Below, piece after piece: positions 55,081 through 64,000 of a stretch of DNA of 64,000 nt. The translations under genes and the position numbers were made by a program. The notes under the pieces were generated by a model. The model was not told the DNA's origin, ran no database searches, and worked only from the letters and a program-made list of their open reading frames with translations. The stretch's first letter is position 1. The number at the start of each line of letters is the position of its first letter. The DNA is from Cypionkella sp049896245. Lineage in GTDB: Bacteria > Pseudomonadota > Alphaproteobacteria > Rhodobacterales > Rhodobacteraceae. Location: NCBI RefSeq assembly GCF_049896245.1, contig NZ_JAFCTX010000008.1:85588-149587 (forward strand), written 5' to 3'.

Positions 55081-55937
55081 TGTTTCAACGCTCCAAACGT
55101 CAGCCCGCGCACCGGATGCTTCTGAATCAGCACGCCAAGCACCACGGGGGGAACGGCAGCCATCAGCCCCAACGCGGCCTTCGCGCCATAAAGCTGCCCG
55201 GTCATGGATGAGGAAAGCGAGGCCATATAGACCGCAATCGTCACCCATTCGCGCATGGTCAGCAGCAGAGCGATCAGGTAATCCGACCAATTCAGGATGA
55301 ACACGAATAAAGCCGCCGAGGCTAAAGGCGCGCGCATCATCGGCAAAGTGATCCGCCAGAACACCCGCGCCCGAGAGCAGCCCTCGACCAAAGCCGCTTC
55401 CTCAATCTCTTTCAGCATGTCGTCGAAAAAGGTTTTCATCAGCCAGAACGCGAAGGGCAAGGTCACAATGCCATACACCAGCGCCAGCCCCCACCAGGTA
55501 TCGGTCATGTTAAAAAACGCCCACATGATCATCACCGGGGTCATCACCGCCATCGGCGGAAACAGCCGCAACTGCACCAGCGCCAAGGGCAAATTGCCGC
55601 TCGATCCAAACCGCGACAGCCCATAAGCCGCCGCCGTCCCCGCCGTCATCGCAATCACTGTGCCGATGCCTGCCGACAAAAAAGATGCCAAAATCGGCTT
55701 CAAAGCGGTGCGATCCAGTGCCACGATCAAATCGGAATTGCTGACGCCAAACACATAGCGGAAATTGTTCAAGGTCGGGGCTTTTGGCCACCATGTCAGC
55801 GCCGCCCCGGTCGCTTGCCACTCCGGGATCGGCTTAAACGCCATCGAGGCCATCCACAGGATCGGGATCAGCGTGACGGCCACCGCCAGCAAAATCATCG
55901 TATATCGAAATGCCTCAAAGGCCAGCGAGCGGGTCAT
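55077..55937 (-). CDS. MalG-type ABC sugar permease, intact frame
   Basis: A 286-residue permease with six helices. The EAA loop is IEEAALVEGCSRARVFWRITLP and the C-terminus ends KHPVRGLTFGALKQ, typical of carbohydrate ABC permeases. The start MTRSLAFEAFRYTM at 55937 is chosen by homology. No damage is visible. It lies about 100 bases after the binding-protein gene and overlaps the next permease gene by 4 bases. Confidence 0.9.
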   Translation of the reverse strand: MTRSLAFEAFRYTMILLAVAVTLIPILWMASMAFKPIPEWQATGAALTWWPKAPTLNNFRYVFGVSNSDLIVALDRTALKPILASFLSAGIGTVIAMTAGTAAAYGLSRFGSSGNLPLALVQLRLFPPMAVMTPVMIMWAFFNMTDTWWGLALVYGIVTLPFAFWLMKTFFDDMLKEIEEAALVEGCSRARVFWRITLPMMRAPLASAALFVFILNWSDYLIALLLTMREWVTIAVYMASLSSSMTGQLYGAKAALGLMAAVPPVVLGVLIQKHPVRGLTFGALKQ

Positions 55938-56045
55938 ATCAGGTCCAAAATTCCATAAATTCGGTCGGCGCGCAGGGTCCGCGCCGACCAAGGTGGTTTG
56001 CGGTTCTCCGCAAACCGCCAAAGATCAGGGTTAAAGCGGGAGGGC

Positions 56046-57638
56046 CTAAACCGGATCAAGCACCGTCGGCCTAGCCGCCTTGTTGGCCTTGATCGCCTCG
56101 ATAATCTTCTCCTCCCCGGTGCGGCGAGTGATCTTCGCCCAAGCATCGGCGGTATCCGCCATCGCCTGCGCTGCCGTCTTGGCCCCGGTCAAAGACGCCA
56201 TCAGGTTCTCATCCAGCGCATTATGAAATGCCGTGGCACCCGGATAGTTGATCGTGGGCACCGTGCGCGCCACCGTCTCGTGTAAAATGTTCATGTGGTA
56301 GGCGTGATAGGTTTCGCGCACCAACGGATCGGCAAAATTGTTCAGAGAGAACGGGTCAAAATAGCCGCCCGGATTGGCCGTCATCCACGACTAAATTCGC
56401 GCAGAACCCAGCCATTGCAGCAACAGATACGCCACCTCAGGATATTCCGACTGCGCCGACACCATCCCCGTCAGGCTGAACCAAAGCACCGAGCGGCTGA
56501 CGATCTTACCATCCACTTCCGTTCCCGGCGGCAGCATCGAGCCGATCTTGCCCGTCACGGTCGATCCGGTATTCCCGGCATTATCCAATAACTTCGGCAG
56601 GTTAGAGAACGCGCAGGTCATCGCCGCCCCACCGGAAGCGAAATTGCCATACTGCTCCGGCCAGCCCCAGTTGATCGCATCTGGCGAGTGGTGCGACAGG
56701 CTTTCGATACATACTTGCATTGCTGCCATGCCGTTTTCTGGATTGATCAGCGGCACGCCATCATCGCCAAACAAGAACTGGTTCGGCGAGGCCATTGAGG
56801 TAAAGCGCTGATACCAGTGGGTATAGCCCCAGCCTTGATTGCGCAGATCGGTGGACCCAAACAGCCCTTTGTCGGGCGGTTGGAAGAACGCCGCCACATC
56901 GGAATGCTGCTTCCATGTCTTCGACGGGGCCAGTTCGTAGCCGTATTTATCCTTGAACGCCGCCTGCTCTGCCGCATCGCCGAACAGATCGGTGCGACAC
57001 ACCCAGGTCTGGAAATCGCCATCCAACGACACGCCATAAGTGCTGCCGCGATATTGGTTCAGCAAAGCCACGCCCTGCGCGCCGTTGACATAGCCGCGCT
57101 CGGGGTCGTCCCACTGCGGTTTGTGGGCTTCTACGTAGTCGTTCAGCTTGGCAATGCCGCCGGATTCCGCGCGGTCCCCAAGACGGTTCCAATCGGTCGA
57201 ATAGATGTCATTGGCCCCACCAGAGGTGGAGATATCCTGCATCGTCTTGGTAAACTCCTGCCCGTTCGGCAGCCCGACGATCTTCAAAGTGATCCCGGTT
57301 TCCTTCTCCCACAGATCCTTGATGCTGGGCGCACCTGCCGGAAAGGCTTCGGTCAACTGGCCAATCGAGCCATCCGACAAAGCCATCACGATCTTGGTCG
57401 GGGCCTTAACCGCGCCTTTCAGCGACTTCACCACCTCAACAGCCCGGCCTTCCGGCGTATCCGGGCCATATTGATAGCGCTCTGCCCCCGGAAACCCGGT
57501 TGTACCGCCTATCATCCCCGTAGCCAGCGCATCCGCGCCCTCGGCCCGCGCCGGGCGGATGAAGCGCGGCGCAATCCCGATTGCCGCGCCATAAACCGCC
57601 AGCTTTCCTCCGCTCGTCAGTAACTGACGCCGCGACAT
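56046..57638 (-). pseudogene. sugar ABC solute-binding protein, interrupted by a stop
   Basis: A protein of about 530 residues with a twin-arginine-like signal (SRRQLLTSGGKLAVYGAAIG, cleavage near ARA) and a long family 1 solute-binding domain. One in-frame TAG (56391-56393) lies after LLLQWLGSARI. The same frame continues SWMTANPGGYFDPFSLNNFA to the natural end 115 residues later, so the stop removes about a fifth of the protein. Size and gene order resemble polyol/glycerol-type binding proteins. Start 57638 is chosen for the signal; TTG 57677 lies upstream. Confidence 0.85.
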
Positions 57639-57969
57639 GCGACCTGTGCGATCCCTGTATCCCTCCCAAGACAGCAAAGCCCATGCGCTGATGCGCCTGA
57701 ATGATGTTTTGTGATTACATCAATTATTTCTTAAACATCATAAAACGGCAGTTCGATCATGAGGATTACGGAGCAGTGGCAAGTGTAGCACGGAATACTG
57801 GATATTATACTGATAATGCTCAATACTTGTCCATCACACCGACGCCAGAACCCCGAAGAAAAAATATCAGTCACACCCGATCATGGCATCAATCAATCGA
57901 AATACATCATTTATAGATCGCTTTTTCAATGGCACTAAGGTCCAACCCAACCAAAGCGACCCAAACCGC
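57639..57969. promoter_or_regulatory. AT-rich divergent control region
   Basis: About 330 bases without a supported gene between the divergent binding-protein and LacI-type genes. It is clearly richer in A and T than its surroundings (for example 57713-57740 and 57860-57930) and contains short inverted segments. It is the expected site of promoters and LacI-type operators for the sugar operon. No exact operator could be assigned. Confidence 0.5.
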
Positions 57970-59016
57970 ATGAACAACCAAACCCCGATGCCGAGCGCCA
58001 CCCTGCAAGACGTCGCGCGTGAGGCCAATGTCTCGTCCGCCACGGTGGACCGCGTGCTGAATGGCCGCGAAGGCGTGCGGGCGCGCGCCCGCTAAGTGGT
58101 TTTGCAAACCGCGCGGCGTTTGGGCTATATCTCGGACGGCAGTGTGCCCAAAATCCCCGCCCAGACCGCCGCCACCCTCCAACTTGCGTTCCTTCTGCCT
58201 GCCGGGACCAACGCCTTCATCAACGCCCTACACCAGCAGATCGAAACACACGCTGCCACTCGCCCCGATCTGAGCGTGAAAATCAGCCACATCGAGGGCT
58301 TTAACCCGCAAACCGTCGCCGCCCACCTGGTGGCGCTGAAAGACCAAGCCGCAGGCGTCGGCCTGATCGCACAAGATCACCGCCTTGTACGCGAAGCCAT
58401 CCGCTCCCTTGCCCAAAGCGGCAACCAAGTGCTCACCCTCGCCACAGATATCCAAAGCGTGCCCCGCCTCGCCTATGTCGGCATCGACAACCGCCAATCC
58501 GGGCGTCTTGCGGGGCAGTTGATGGGCCGCCTGCTGCCCAAAAACCAACCCGCCAAAGCCGCGCTGTTCGCAGGCTCGCTCGCCTACCGCGGCCATGAGG
58601 AACGCGAGATGGGCTTCAGCCACATCCTGCGCGAAGAATTCCCACATATTCAAATCCTGGAACTGCGTGAGATCATGGACGACCGCCAGCGCGCGCTGGC
58701 GCAGACCAGCGCCTTGCTCAATCAACACCCCGACCTCGCCGCGATCTACAACGTCGGTGGCGGCACCTCGGGCAATGCCACCGAACTCCGCGCGCGCGGG
58801 CTGGAGCATCGCGTGGTGTTCGTCTGCCACGAAGCCACCGAAACCAACAAAGCCTTGCTGCTGGACGGCACCGTCGATGCGGTGATCGACCAGAATCCCC
58901 ATGTTGAGGCGCGCGAGGCCCTCAACCTGCTCACCGCCGCCGCGCGTGGTCAGCCCTACACCTACGTCCCGCCCCGCCTGCAACTGGTGCTGCGCGAAAA
59001 CCTGCCGGACGAGTAA
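57970..59016 (+). pseudogene. LacI-family regulator, interrupted by a stop
   Basis: The helix-turn-helix is intact (LQDVAREANVSSATVDRVLNGREGV). A TAA (58093-58095) follows VRARAR, and the same frame then reads VVLQTARRLGYISDG and a full periplasmic-binding-like effector domain to LVLRENLPDE. The likely original codon is CAA (Gln). Without suppression only a 41-residue head would be made. It diverges from the sugar ABC operon it presumably controlled. Confidence 0.87.
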
Positions 59017-59017
59017 C

Positions 59018-60409
59018 TCAAATCCACCCCAACAGCCGCCACCACAGATAATCCAGCGGCAGTAGCATTACCAAAGTCACCGCCGCCAAGCGCCACAAAA
59101 TCCGCGCCAAAGCCCTTAGGCTTTCCCCAGAAAGCTGCATCGCCACCACCAAAGGCGCCACCTGATACGGTAGCAGCACGGTCGAAAACCCCACCACCTG
59201 CGTCATCAACACCGCCTGCAAACTGAATCCGCTCGCCGCTGCCAAATCCTGCGCCATCGGGGTCAGCACTGAAGGCACGCTCGGCACCGTCGTCACCAGA
59301 CCCGTCAGCATCGACATCAGTGACAGCGAGGCAAAGTTCGTAGCCGTCCCACCGGGATGCAGCGGCAGCACAGCTTGCAAGCCCTGCCCGATCAGCGCGC
59401 CAAGCCCCGAAGCGTTGACTAAAGCCCCCACCGCCAGCGCCCCCGCCACAAACAGCAGCAGCCCGAAATCCACCGCAGCCTTGAACGCAGCCGTTGAGAC
59501 CACGCCAAAGCCGGGGCTCAGCAACGCCACCGCCGCCGCAAGCCCGACCCAAGCTGCATTCACGCCGTGCAGCGAATCCGTCATCCACAACCCCAGCGTC
59601 ACCAGCAGGACTGCCGCCACCCGCATCTGCGCCGATCTGTTGGCCGGGACCAAAGCCGCCGCAGGTTCCACCACATGCGGGGCCACCTCCGCCGGAAACA
59701 TCCGCAGCACCATCCACGCCGTCAGCGCCGATTTCACCAAACCCAGCACCGGATAATGCAGCCAAAGATAGGCAGTATAGCCAAAATGCGCGCCGTAAAT
59801 CGTCTCGGCCGCCCCCGACAGCACCATGTTGGGGATATTCGCGGGCAAAATCGCAAAGCTCGGCATGTTGCAGGCGATGGCCAGCGTCACCGCAATGCCA
59901 ATCCGCCCCTTCGACCCCGGCTGAAATCCGGCCCGCTGCGCGAGCGCCATGCCAATCGGCACCAGTACCACCGCCCGACCCACCGAAGACGGCATGATGA
60001 ACCCGAGCAGCATCGCCACCAGCGTCAGCCCAAAGATCATCCGGGCATAACTGCCGTCCAACAGCGGCCCCAACACCCGCGCCAGCACCACGCCCAAACC
60101 CGAAGCACTGATCGCCGCTCCAATCACAAAACCCGAAATGATCAGCCACACCGCCGTCGAGCCAAACCCCGCAAACACCAGATCAGGCGGAGCCAGCCCA
60201 AACACTAAGACCACCGCAAACAGCAACAGGCTGGCGAAGTAACTCGGCACCACACCGCTGGCCCAAAGCCCTAGCGTCACCAGTACTACGGCCAAAATCT
60301 GCGCTTGCTGTGCGGTTAATCCCGCAGGCGGCAACAGCGCCAACCCCAGCGCCACCAGCACCAAGCCCGCCACCAACCCAAGTTTTACCAAAAATCCAAC
60401 CCGCTGCAT
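59018..60409 (-). CDS. DASS/SLC13-type anion permease
   Basis: A protein of about 463 residues with 11-12 hydrophobic helices. It has family-like repeats, including a polar IMPSSVGRAVVLVPIG in the first half and TVPSVPSVLTPMAQDLA in the second, and AILPANIPNMVLSGAA. This matches the divalent anion:sodium symporter (dicarboxylate or sulfate) superfamily. The ATG at 60409 has GGAG upstream; TTG 60421 is an alternative. It diverges from an AraC-type regulator gene 66 bases away, which probably controls it. Confidence 0.8.
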   Translation of the reverse strand: MQRVGFLVKLGLVAGLVLVALGLALLPPAGLTAQQAQILAVVLVTLGLWASGVVPSYFASLLLFAVVLVFGLAPPDLVFAGFGSTAVWLIISGFVIGAAISASGLGVVLARVLGPLLDGSYARMIFGLTLVAMLLGFIMPSSVGRAVVLVPIGMALAQRAGFQPGSKGRIGIAVTLAIACNMPSFAILPANIPNMVLSGAAETIYGAHFGYTAYLWLHYPVLGLVKSALTAWMVLRMFPAEVAPHVVEPAAALVPANRSAQMRVAAVLLVTLGLWMTDSLHGVNAAWVGLAAAVALLSPGFGVVSTAAFKAAVDFGLLLFVAGALAVGALVNASGLGALIGQGLQAVLPLHPGGTATNFASLSLMSMLTGLVTTVPSVPSVLTPMAQDLAAASGFSLQAVLMTQVVGFSTVLLPYQVAPLVVAMQLSGESLRALARILWRLAAVTLVMLLPLDYLWWRLLGWI

Positions 60410-60475
60410 CGCCCGCTCCAATTTGCCAATGCAACCACCCTAGCCGAAACCGCCGCTATGCGTTAGACCACCATT

Positions 60476-61288
60476 ATGCCAGAATATATCGCTGATACGC
60501 CAAACCACGCCCCCAGCGCCACTGGCTTCCTGCGTGACCCGGCTCGCCCAATCCTTGCCTATGGCCGCACGATGCAGCCACAACACGGCATCGCCCCCCA
60601 CCATCACCCCCGCGCGCAACTGCTGTGGGCGCTGCGGGGCGTGCTGCGCATCCATGCCGCAGAGGCCACATGGATCGTGCCCGCCAGCCATGCCGTCTGG
60701 ATTCCCGGTGATGTGCCGCACCAAGTGCAATCGGATACCGAAACCGATATCCGCAACCTCTACATCGACCCCACGCTTCCCCTGCGCGCCGCAAACCAGA
60801 CCTGCGCCGTCCTGACCCTGACCCCGCTGATGCGGGCGCTGATCCTGCGGCTGCACAGCGAAGACACCGCCGCAGCCTTCCCGCCCCGCCTGCTGCGCCT
60901 GACTGCAGTGATCGCTGATGAGATCGAAACCCTTTCTGAGGCTCCGCTGCATCTGCCCGGCGGCCACGATCCTCGTCTTATGCGCCTGACGCGCCACCTG
61001 ATCAACCACCCCGACGATCCAAGCTTGCTGCCCGACCTCGCCCGCAGCATCGCCGCCAGCCCCCGCACTTTAGAGCGTCTGTTCCGAACGGAGACCGGCC
61101 TCAGCTACCGCCAATGGCGCGCCCGTCAGCGCCTGCTGCTCGCCATCGAGCGGCTGACCCTCGGCCAAAGCAGCGCCACCATCGCCTATGCCTTGGGCTA
61201 CCGCAGCCCCAGCGCCTTCACCGCCGCCTTCAGCGCAGAATTCGGCACCCCACCGCAAAGCTTTCTGAAACACGCAGTCGCGCAGTAA
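60476..61288 (+). CDS. AraC-family transcriptional regulator with cupin domain
   Basis: A 270-residue regulator. It has an N-terminal cupin-like sensor (HHHPRAQLLWALRGVLRIH, WIVPASHAVWIPGDVPH) and a C-terminal double helix-turn-helix (LPDLARSIAASPRTLERLF and ATIAYALGYRSPSAFTAAF). It is probably a one-component sensor of a small molecule transported by the adjacent permease. The start is the first ATG after the divergent promoter region. Confidence 0.92.
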   Translation: MPEYIADTPNHAPSATGFLRDPARPILAYGRTMQPQHGIAPHHHPRAQLLWALRGVLRIHAAEATWIVPASHAVWIPGDVPHQVQSDTETDIRNLYIDPTLPLRAANQTCAVLTLTPLMRALILRLHSEDTAAAFPPRLLRLTAVIADEIETLSEAPLHLPGGHDPRLMRLTRHLINHPDDPSLLPDLARSIAASPRTLERLFRTETGLSYRQWRARQRLLLAIERLTLGQSSATIAYALGYRSPSAFTAAFSAEFGTPPQSFLKHAVAQ

Positions 61289-61378
61289 CAGCAGCGCAGT
61301 GAGCCCCCGAAAAACCGCCACAACTAACCCATAGCTGCGCGGCACGCGTTTTGATCGGGAAAGTCCCTAAAGTTTATC

Positions 61379-61460
61379 TAAAATTTTCATCTTGGCAAAA
61401 ATACTCCACAGGTTTGCCATTGGTCCGAGAACCAATGGCATGGGGGATGTGAAATCCCCG
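61379..61460. repeat. intergenic stem-loop repeat, copy B
   Basis: This shares an exact 19-base word (61406-61424) with copy A at 9347-9365. It contains a perfect inverted repeat CCATTGGT-N6-ACCAATGG (61417-61438) and a second hairpin GGGGATGTGAAATCCCC. It lies downstream of ilvD and the AraC-type gene (convergent) and could terminate both. Confidence 0.65.
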
Positions 61461-61483
61461 GCGCTTCCTGCAGCAAGCCAACC

Positions 61484-63322
61484 TCACTCGCCCGGCAACC
61501 GCCGCACAGCCCCGGTCGCCGCCGAAGTCGCAAACAAGCCATAAGCCCGCAACGCCTGACTGACTTTCCGCGCCCGTGGCTTCACAGGCTTCCAGCCCTT
61601 GGCATCCTGCGCCGCCCGCCGCACTGTCAGATCGGCCTCCGACACCGCCAAATGAATCGTCCGCGCCGGGATATTGATCTCAATCCGGTCGCCTTCTTCC
61701 ACCAGACCGATCAACCCACCCGACGCCGCCTCAGGCGAGACATGCCCAATCGACAGACCCGAAGTCCCGCCCGAGAACCGACCATCCGTCAGCAGCGCAC
61801 ACGCCTTCCCGAGCCCCTTCGATTTCAGATACGAGGTCGGATACAGCATCTCCTGCATCCCCGGCCCGCCCTTCGGCCCCTCATAGCGGATCACCAGTAC
61901 ATCGCCTTCCTTGATCCAGTTCGACAAAATCGCCTCGACAGCGGCGTTCTGCGACTCAAACACCCGCGCAGGCCCCGCAAACACCAAGATAGAATCGTCC
62001 ACCCCAGCCGTCTTCACAATGCAACCCTCAGGCGCGATATTCCCCGACAGCACGGCCAAACCGCCATCCTGCGAAAACGGAGTCTTAGCCGAACGAATAA
62101 CCCCCTTCTCGCGGTCCGTATCCAGCTCCGCCCATTTCCGGCTCTGACTGAACGCCACTTGTGTCGGCACCCCACCCGGAGCCGCCAAGAACAACTCCCG
62201 CACCTCGGGGTGGTTCGAGCGCGAGATGTCCCAATGGTCAATCGCCGCCCCCAACGTCGGCGCATGCACCGTCGGGCAATCTCGGTTCAATAGCCCCGCC
62301 GCATCCAACTGCCCCAAGATCGCCATGATGCCGCCTGCGCGATGCACATCCTCCATATGAACGTCCTGCTTGGCGGGGGCCACCTTGCACAACACCGGCA
62401 CCTTGCGGCTCAAAGCATCAATATCGCTCATGGTGAAATCCACACCACCCTCATGCGCAGCCGCCAGAATATGCAGCACGGTGTTGGTCGAGCCCCCCAT
62501 CGCAATATCCAAAGCCATCGCATTCTCAAACGCGCCCTTGCTGGCGATGTCGCGCGGCAAGAGCCCCGCCTCATTGCCCTCATAATGCCGCTTGGTGATA
62601 TCGACGATCACGCGGCCCGCCTCAAGGAACAGCCCCTGCCGCGCCGAATGCGTCGCCAAGGTCGAGCCATTCCCAGGCAAAGACAGCCCCAAAGCCTCGG
62701 TCAGACAGTTCATCGAATTGGCGGTAAACATCCCCGAACACGACCCACAAGTAGGGCAAGCCGCCGCCTCAATCTTCGCCAGATCCTCATCCGACACCGA
62801 CTCGTCCGCCGCCGAAACCATCGCATCCACCAGATCGAGCGCCAGTTCCTTGCCGTCGATCACCACCTTGCCCGCTTCCATCGGTCCACCCGATACAAAC
62901 ACCACCGGAATGTTCAGCCGCATCGCTGCCATCAGCATCCCCGGCGTGATCTTGTCGCAATTTGAGATACACACCATCGCATCCGCACAATGCGCGTTCA
63001 CCATGTATTCGACGCTGTCCGCAATCAACTCGCGCGACGGCAGCGAATACAGCATCCCGTCATGCCCCATCGCAATGCCATCATCCACCGCGATGGTGTT
63101 GAATTCCTTGGCAACCCCGCCCGCCCGCTCCACCTCGCGCGCCACCATCTGCCCGAGGTCCTTAAGATGCACATGCCCCGGCACGAACTGGGTAAACGAG
63201 TTCACAATCGCAATGATCGGCTTGCCGAAATCGCCATCCTTCATCCCGGTCGCCCGCCAAAGCCCGCGCGCCCCCGCCATATTGCGGCCGTGAGTGGTGG
63301 TTCTGGAACGATAAACAGGCAT
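61484..63322 (-). CDS. ilvD: dihydroxy-acid dehydratase
   Basis: A 612-residue Fe-S dehydratase of branched-chain amino acid synthesis that converts dihydroxy acids to 2-keto acids. Cluster and active-site segments are visible: NCDKITPGMLMA, AACPTCGSCSGMFTANSMNC and GRFSGGTSGLSIGHVSPEA. The length and start (MPVYRSRTTTHGRNMAGARG) match the long bacterial form. It stands alone between repeats. Confidence 0.97.
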   Translation of the reverse strand: MPVYRSRTTTHGRNMAGARGLWRATGMKDGDFGKPIIAIVNSFTQFVPGHVHLKDLGQMVAREVERAGGVAKEFNTIAVDDGIAMGHDGMLYSLPSRELIADSVEYMVNAHCADAMVCISNCDKITPGMLMAAMRLNIPVVFVSGGPMEAGKVVIDGKELALDLVDAMVSAADESVSDEDLAKIEAAACPTCGSCSGMFTANSMNCLTEALGLSLPGNGSTLATHSARQGLFLEAGRVIVDITKRHYEGNEAGLLPRDIASKGAFENAMALDIAMGGSTNTVLHILAAAHEGGVDFTMSDIDALSRKVPVLCKVAPAKQDVHMEDVHRAGGIMAILGQLDAAGLLNRDCPTVHAPTLGAAIDHWDISRSNHPEVRELFLAAPGGVPTQVAFSQSRKWAELDTDREKGVIRSAKTPFSQDGGLAVLSGNIAPEGCIVKTAGVDDSILVFAGPARVFESQNAAVEAILSNWIKEGDVLVIRYEGPKGGPGMQEMLYPTSYLKSKGLGKACALLTDGRFSGGTSGLSIGHVSPEAASGGLIGLVEEGDRIEINIPARTIHLAVSEADLTVRRAAQDAKGWKPVKPRARKVSQALRAYGLFATSAATGAVRRLPGE

Positions 63323-63466
63323 GGCTGATCCTCATAGCTAGACGTCCCGCGAGCGCGCGGAAACTCGGCAAGCCCTTATTGACCCTACGCGCCGCCCGCT
63401 TCAAGAGCGCAATCGCAAACCGAGCCTCGAGATGACCAATATTCGCGCAGTTTCCCCCCCACCCCC

Positions 63467-63686
63467 ACGCCGCCCCGGACCCGATCCGGGGCCTCAACGC
63501 CTGCGCAACAGAGGGCAGCACCCGACCTCAGGAGGACGCGCCAGCAAACTTCTGCGCACTCTATCTCCCCACCACCACGCCGCCCCGGACCTGATCCGGG
63601 GCCTCATACAAGCGCAACAGAGGGAAGCGCCCGACCTCGGGAGGACGCGCCAACAGAAGTTTGACGCGCTTTATCCCCCAACCCCT
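63467..63686. repeat. two-copy 110-bp tandem repeat with REP-like palindromes
   Basis: Unit 1 (about 63467-63576) and unit 2 (63577-63686) have diverged slightly. Both start ACGCCGCCCCGGAC and carry a palindrome CCCCGGAC(C/C-T)GATCCGGGG at 63473-63491 and 63583-63601. Both continue GCGCAACAGAGGGNAGC and CCGACCTC-GGAGGACGCGCCA. The rest of 63323-63973 has further GC-rich inverted segments (about 63720-63770) and no convincing gene; open frames there follow the repeats. Confidence 0.75.
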
Positions 63687-63973
63687 CCCCCAGAACTTCT
63701 GCTGGCACCCTTGGCAATCGCGCCCTCCCGGCGGGAGGTCGGGCGCGGCCCGGCGGGCTCCGCCCTTGCTTCCGGGCAAGGAAAAGAATGCGTAACCTTG
63801 GCCCCCCATTGGCTTGCTGTTCACTACAGAGGGGTTGCAGTTGTGTTGATCATGTATGTTCGATCCGGTACGTATGCTAAGTGTTCCATCCCGGATGATC
63901 ACATAGACCCTCGGCGCTCTGCGTTTTTCATGGCAAGATCGATCCTGAGGGACATTCGAAGCGGGGTTCGGGC

Positions 63974-64000
63974 ATGTTGATCCATCTTCACAAGCAGGCG
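63974..64000 (+). CDS. probable IS481-type transposase, first codons only
   Basis: An ATG at 63974 opens MLIHLHKQA, which runs off the right edge. This start closely matches the N-terminus of IS481-family transposases known from Rhodobacterales (M-HLHKQA followed by TTTPKVR). Only nine codons are present, so the call rests on recognition of this short motif. The element's left terminal repeat could not be placed with certainty. Confidence 0.5.

Noticed and set aside
43189..59016. Stop codon reassignment or programmed recoding to explain the in-frame stops
   Set aside because: All three stop codons occur at unrelated positions, mixed with frameshifts and deletions, and the same stops end normal genes nearby; decay is simpler.
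63432..63902. Open frames of 113-182 codons on both strands in the 63.4-63.9 kb region
   Set aside because: They follow the 110-bp tandem repeat and other GC-rich inverted segments; low-complexity products, no start signals.
1..64000. Search by eye for tRNA, rRNA, tmRNA and riboswitch signatures
   Set aside because: No convincing cloverleaf, rRNA segment or known riboswitch core was recognised; a covariance-model search would be decisive.

Overview
The window is GC-rich, densely packed DNA from an alphaproteobacterium. It is most likely a member of the Rhodobacterales (Rhodobacter/Roseobacter relatives). The evidence is gene order: yajC-secD-secF-Mth938 next to ccmABCDG, a soxBDAG sarcosine oxidase set, Hint-domain and RTX proteins, and split ccm loci with ccmI elsewhere. 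No rRNA, tRNA or CRISPR array was recognised.

Layout. 0-1.4 kb: the 3' part of a Hint-domain protein and two possible small membrane proteins. 1.4-9.2 kb: cytochrome c maturation (ccmABCDG) and Sec export (yajC, secD, secF), separated by an oppositely oriented aldo/keto reductase. 9.4-16.4 kb: an acyltransferase, serS, a TspO-like membrane protein, then der, bamB and a YfgM-like TPR protein. 16.7-25.2 kb: an accessory stretch with an RTX protein, a periplasmic caspase-TPR protein, an ABC exporter with a repetitive N-terminus, an ArsR regulator and a LysM protein. 25.3-27.5 kb: a LOG-family hydrolase, sodB and small secreted proteins. 27.5-33.8 kb: the sarcosine oxidase genes, with soxB separated from soxDAG by two unrelated genes and a terminator. 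34-43.1 kb: ccmI, ruvX, a DUF1289 protein, an orphan Tae4-like amidase, a glycosidase-RTX fusion, a TauE/SafE permease, an LprI-like protein, a frameshifted MFS transporter and dusA.

43.2-59.0 kb is the most striking region. It is a large sugar or inositol-type uptake and catabolism island in which most genes are broken. It holds two sugar ABC transporter operons (the second with two ATPase genes), an enolase-superfamily enzyme, a GntR-type regulator, a PanB-like enzyme, a Rieske ferredoxin with a desaturase-type oxygenase, a DUF4432 epimerase-like protein, a sugar-phosphate isomerase/epimerase, a Gfo/Idh/MocA dehydrogenase and a LacI regulator. Damage includes in-frame stops in eight genes, frameshifts, and at least four junctions where the ends of two neighbours are missing. 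Genes on both sides are intact, so general sequence error is an unlikely explanation. The content recalls moc/iol-type (rhizopine or inositol) catabolism; that substrate link is inference.

59.0-64.0 kb: a DASS/SLC13-type permease with a divergent AraC regulator, ilvD, a 110-bp tandem repeat carrying REP-like palindromes, and at the right edge the first codons of a probable IS481-type transposase. Related palindromic repeats occur at 5.7, 9.3 and 61.4 kb.
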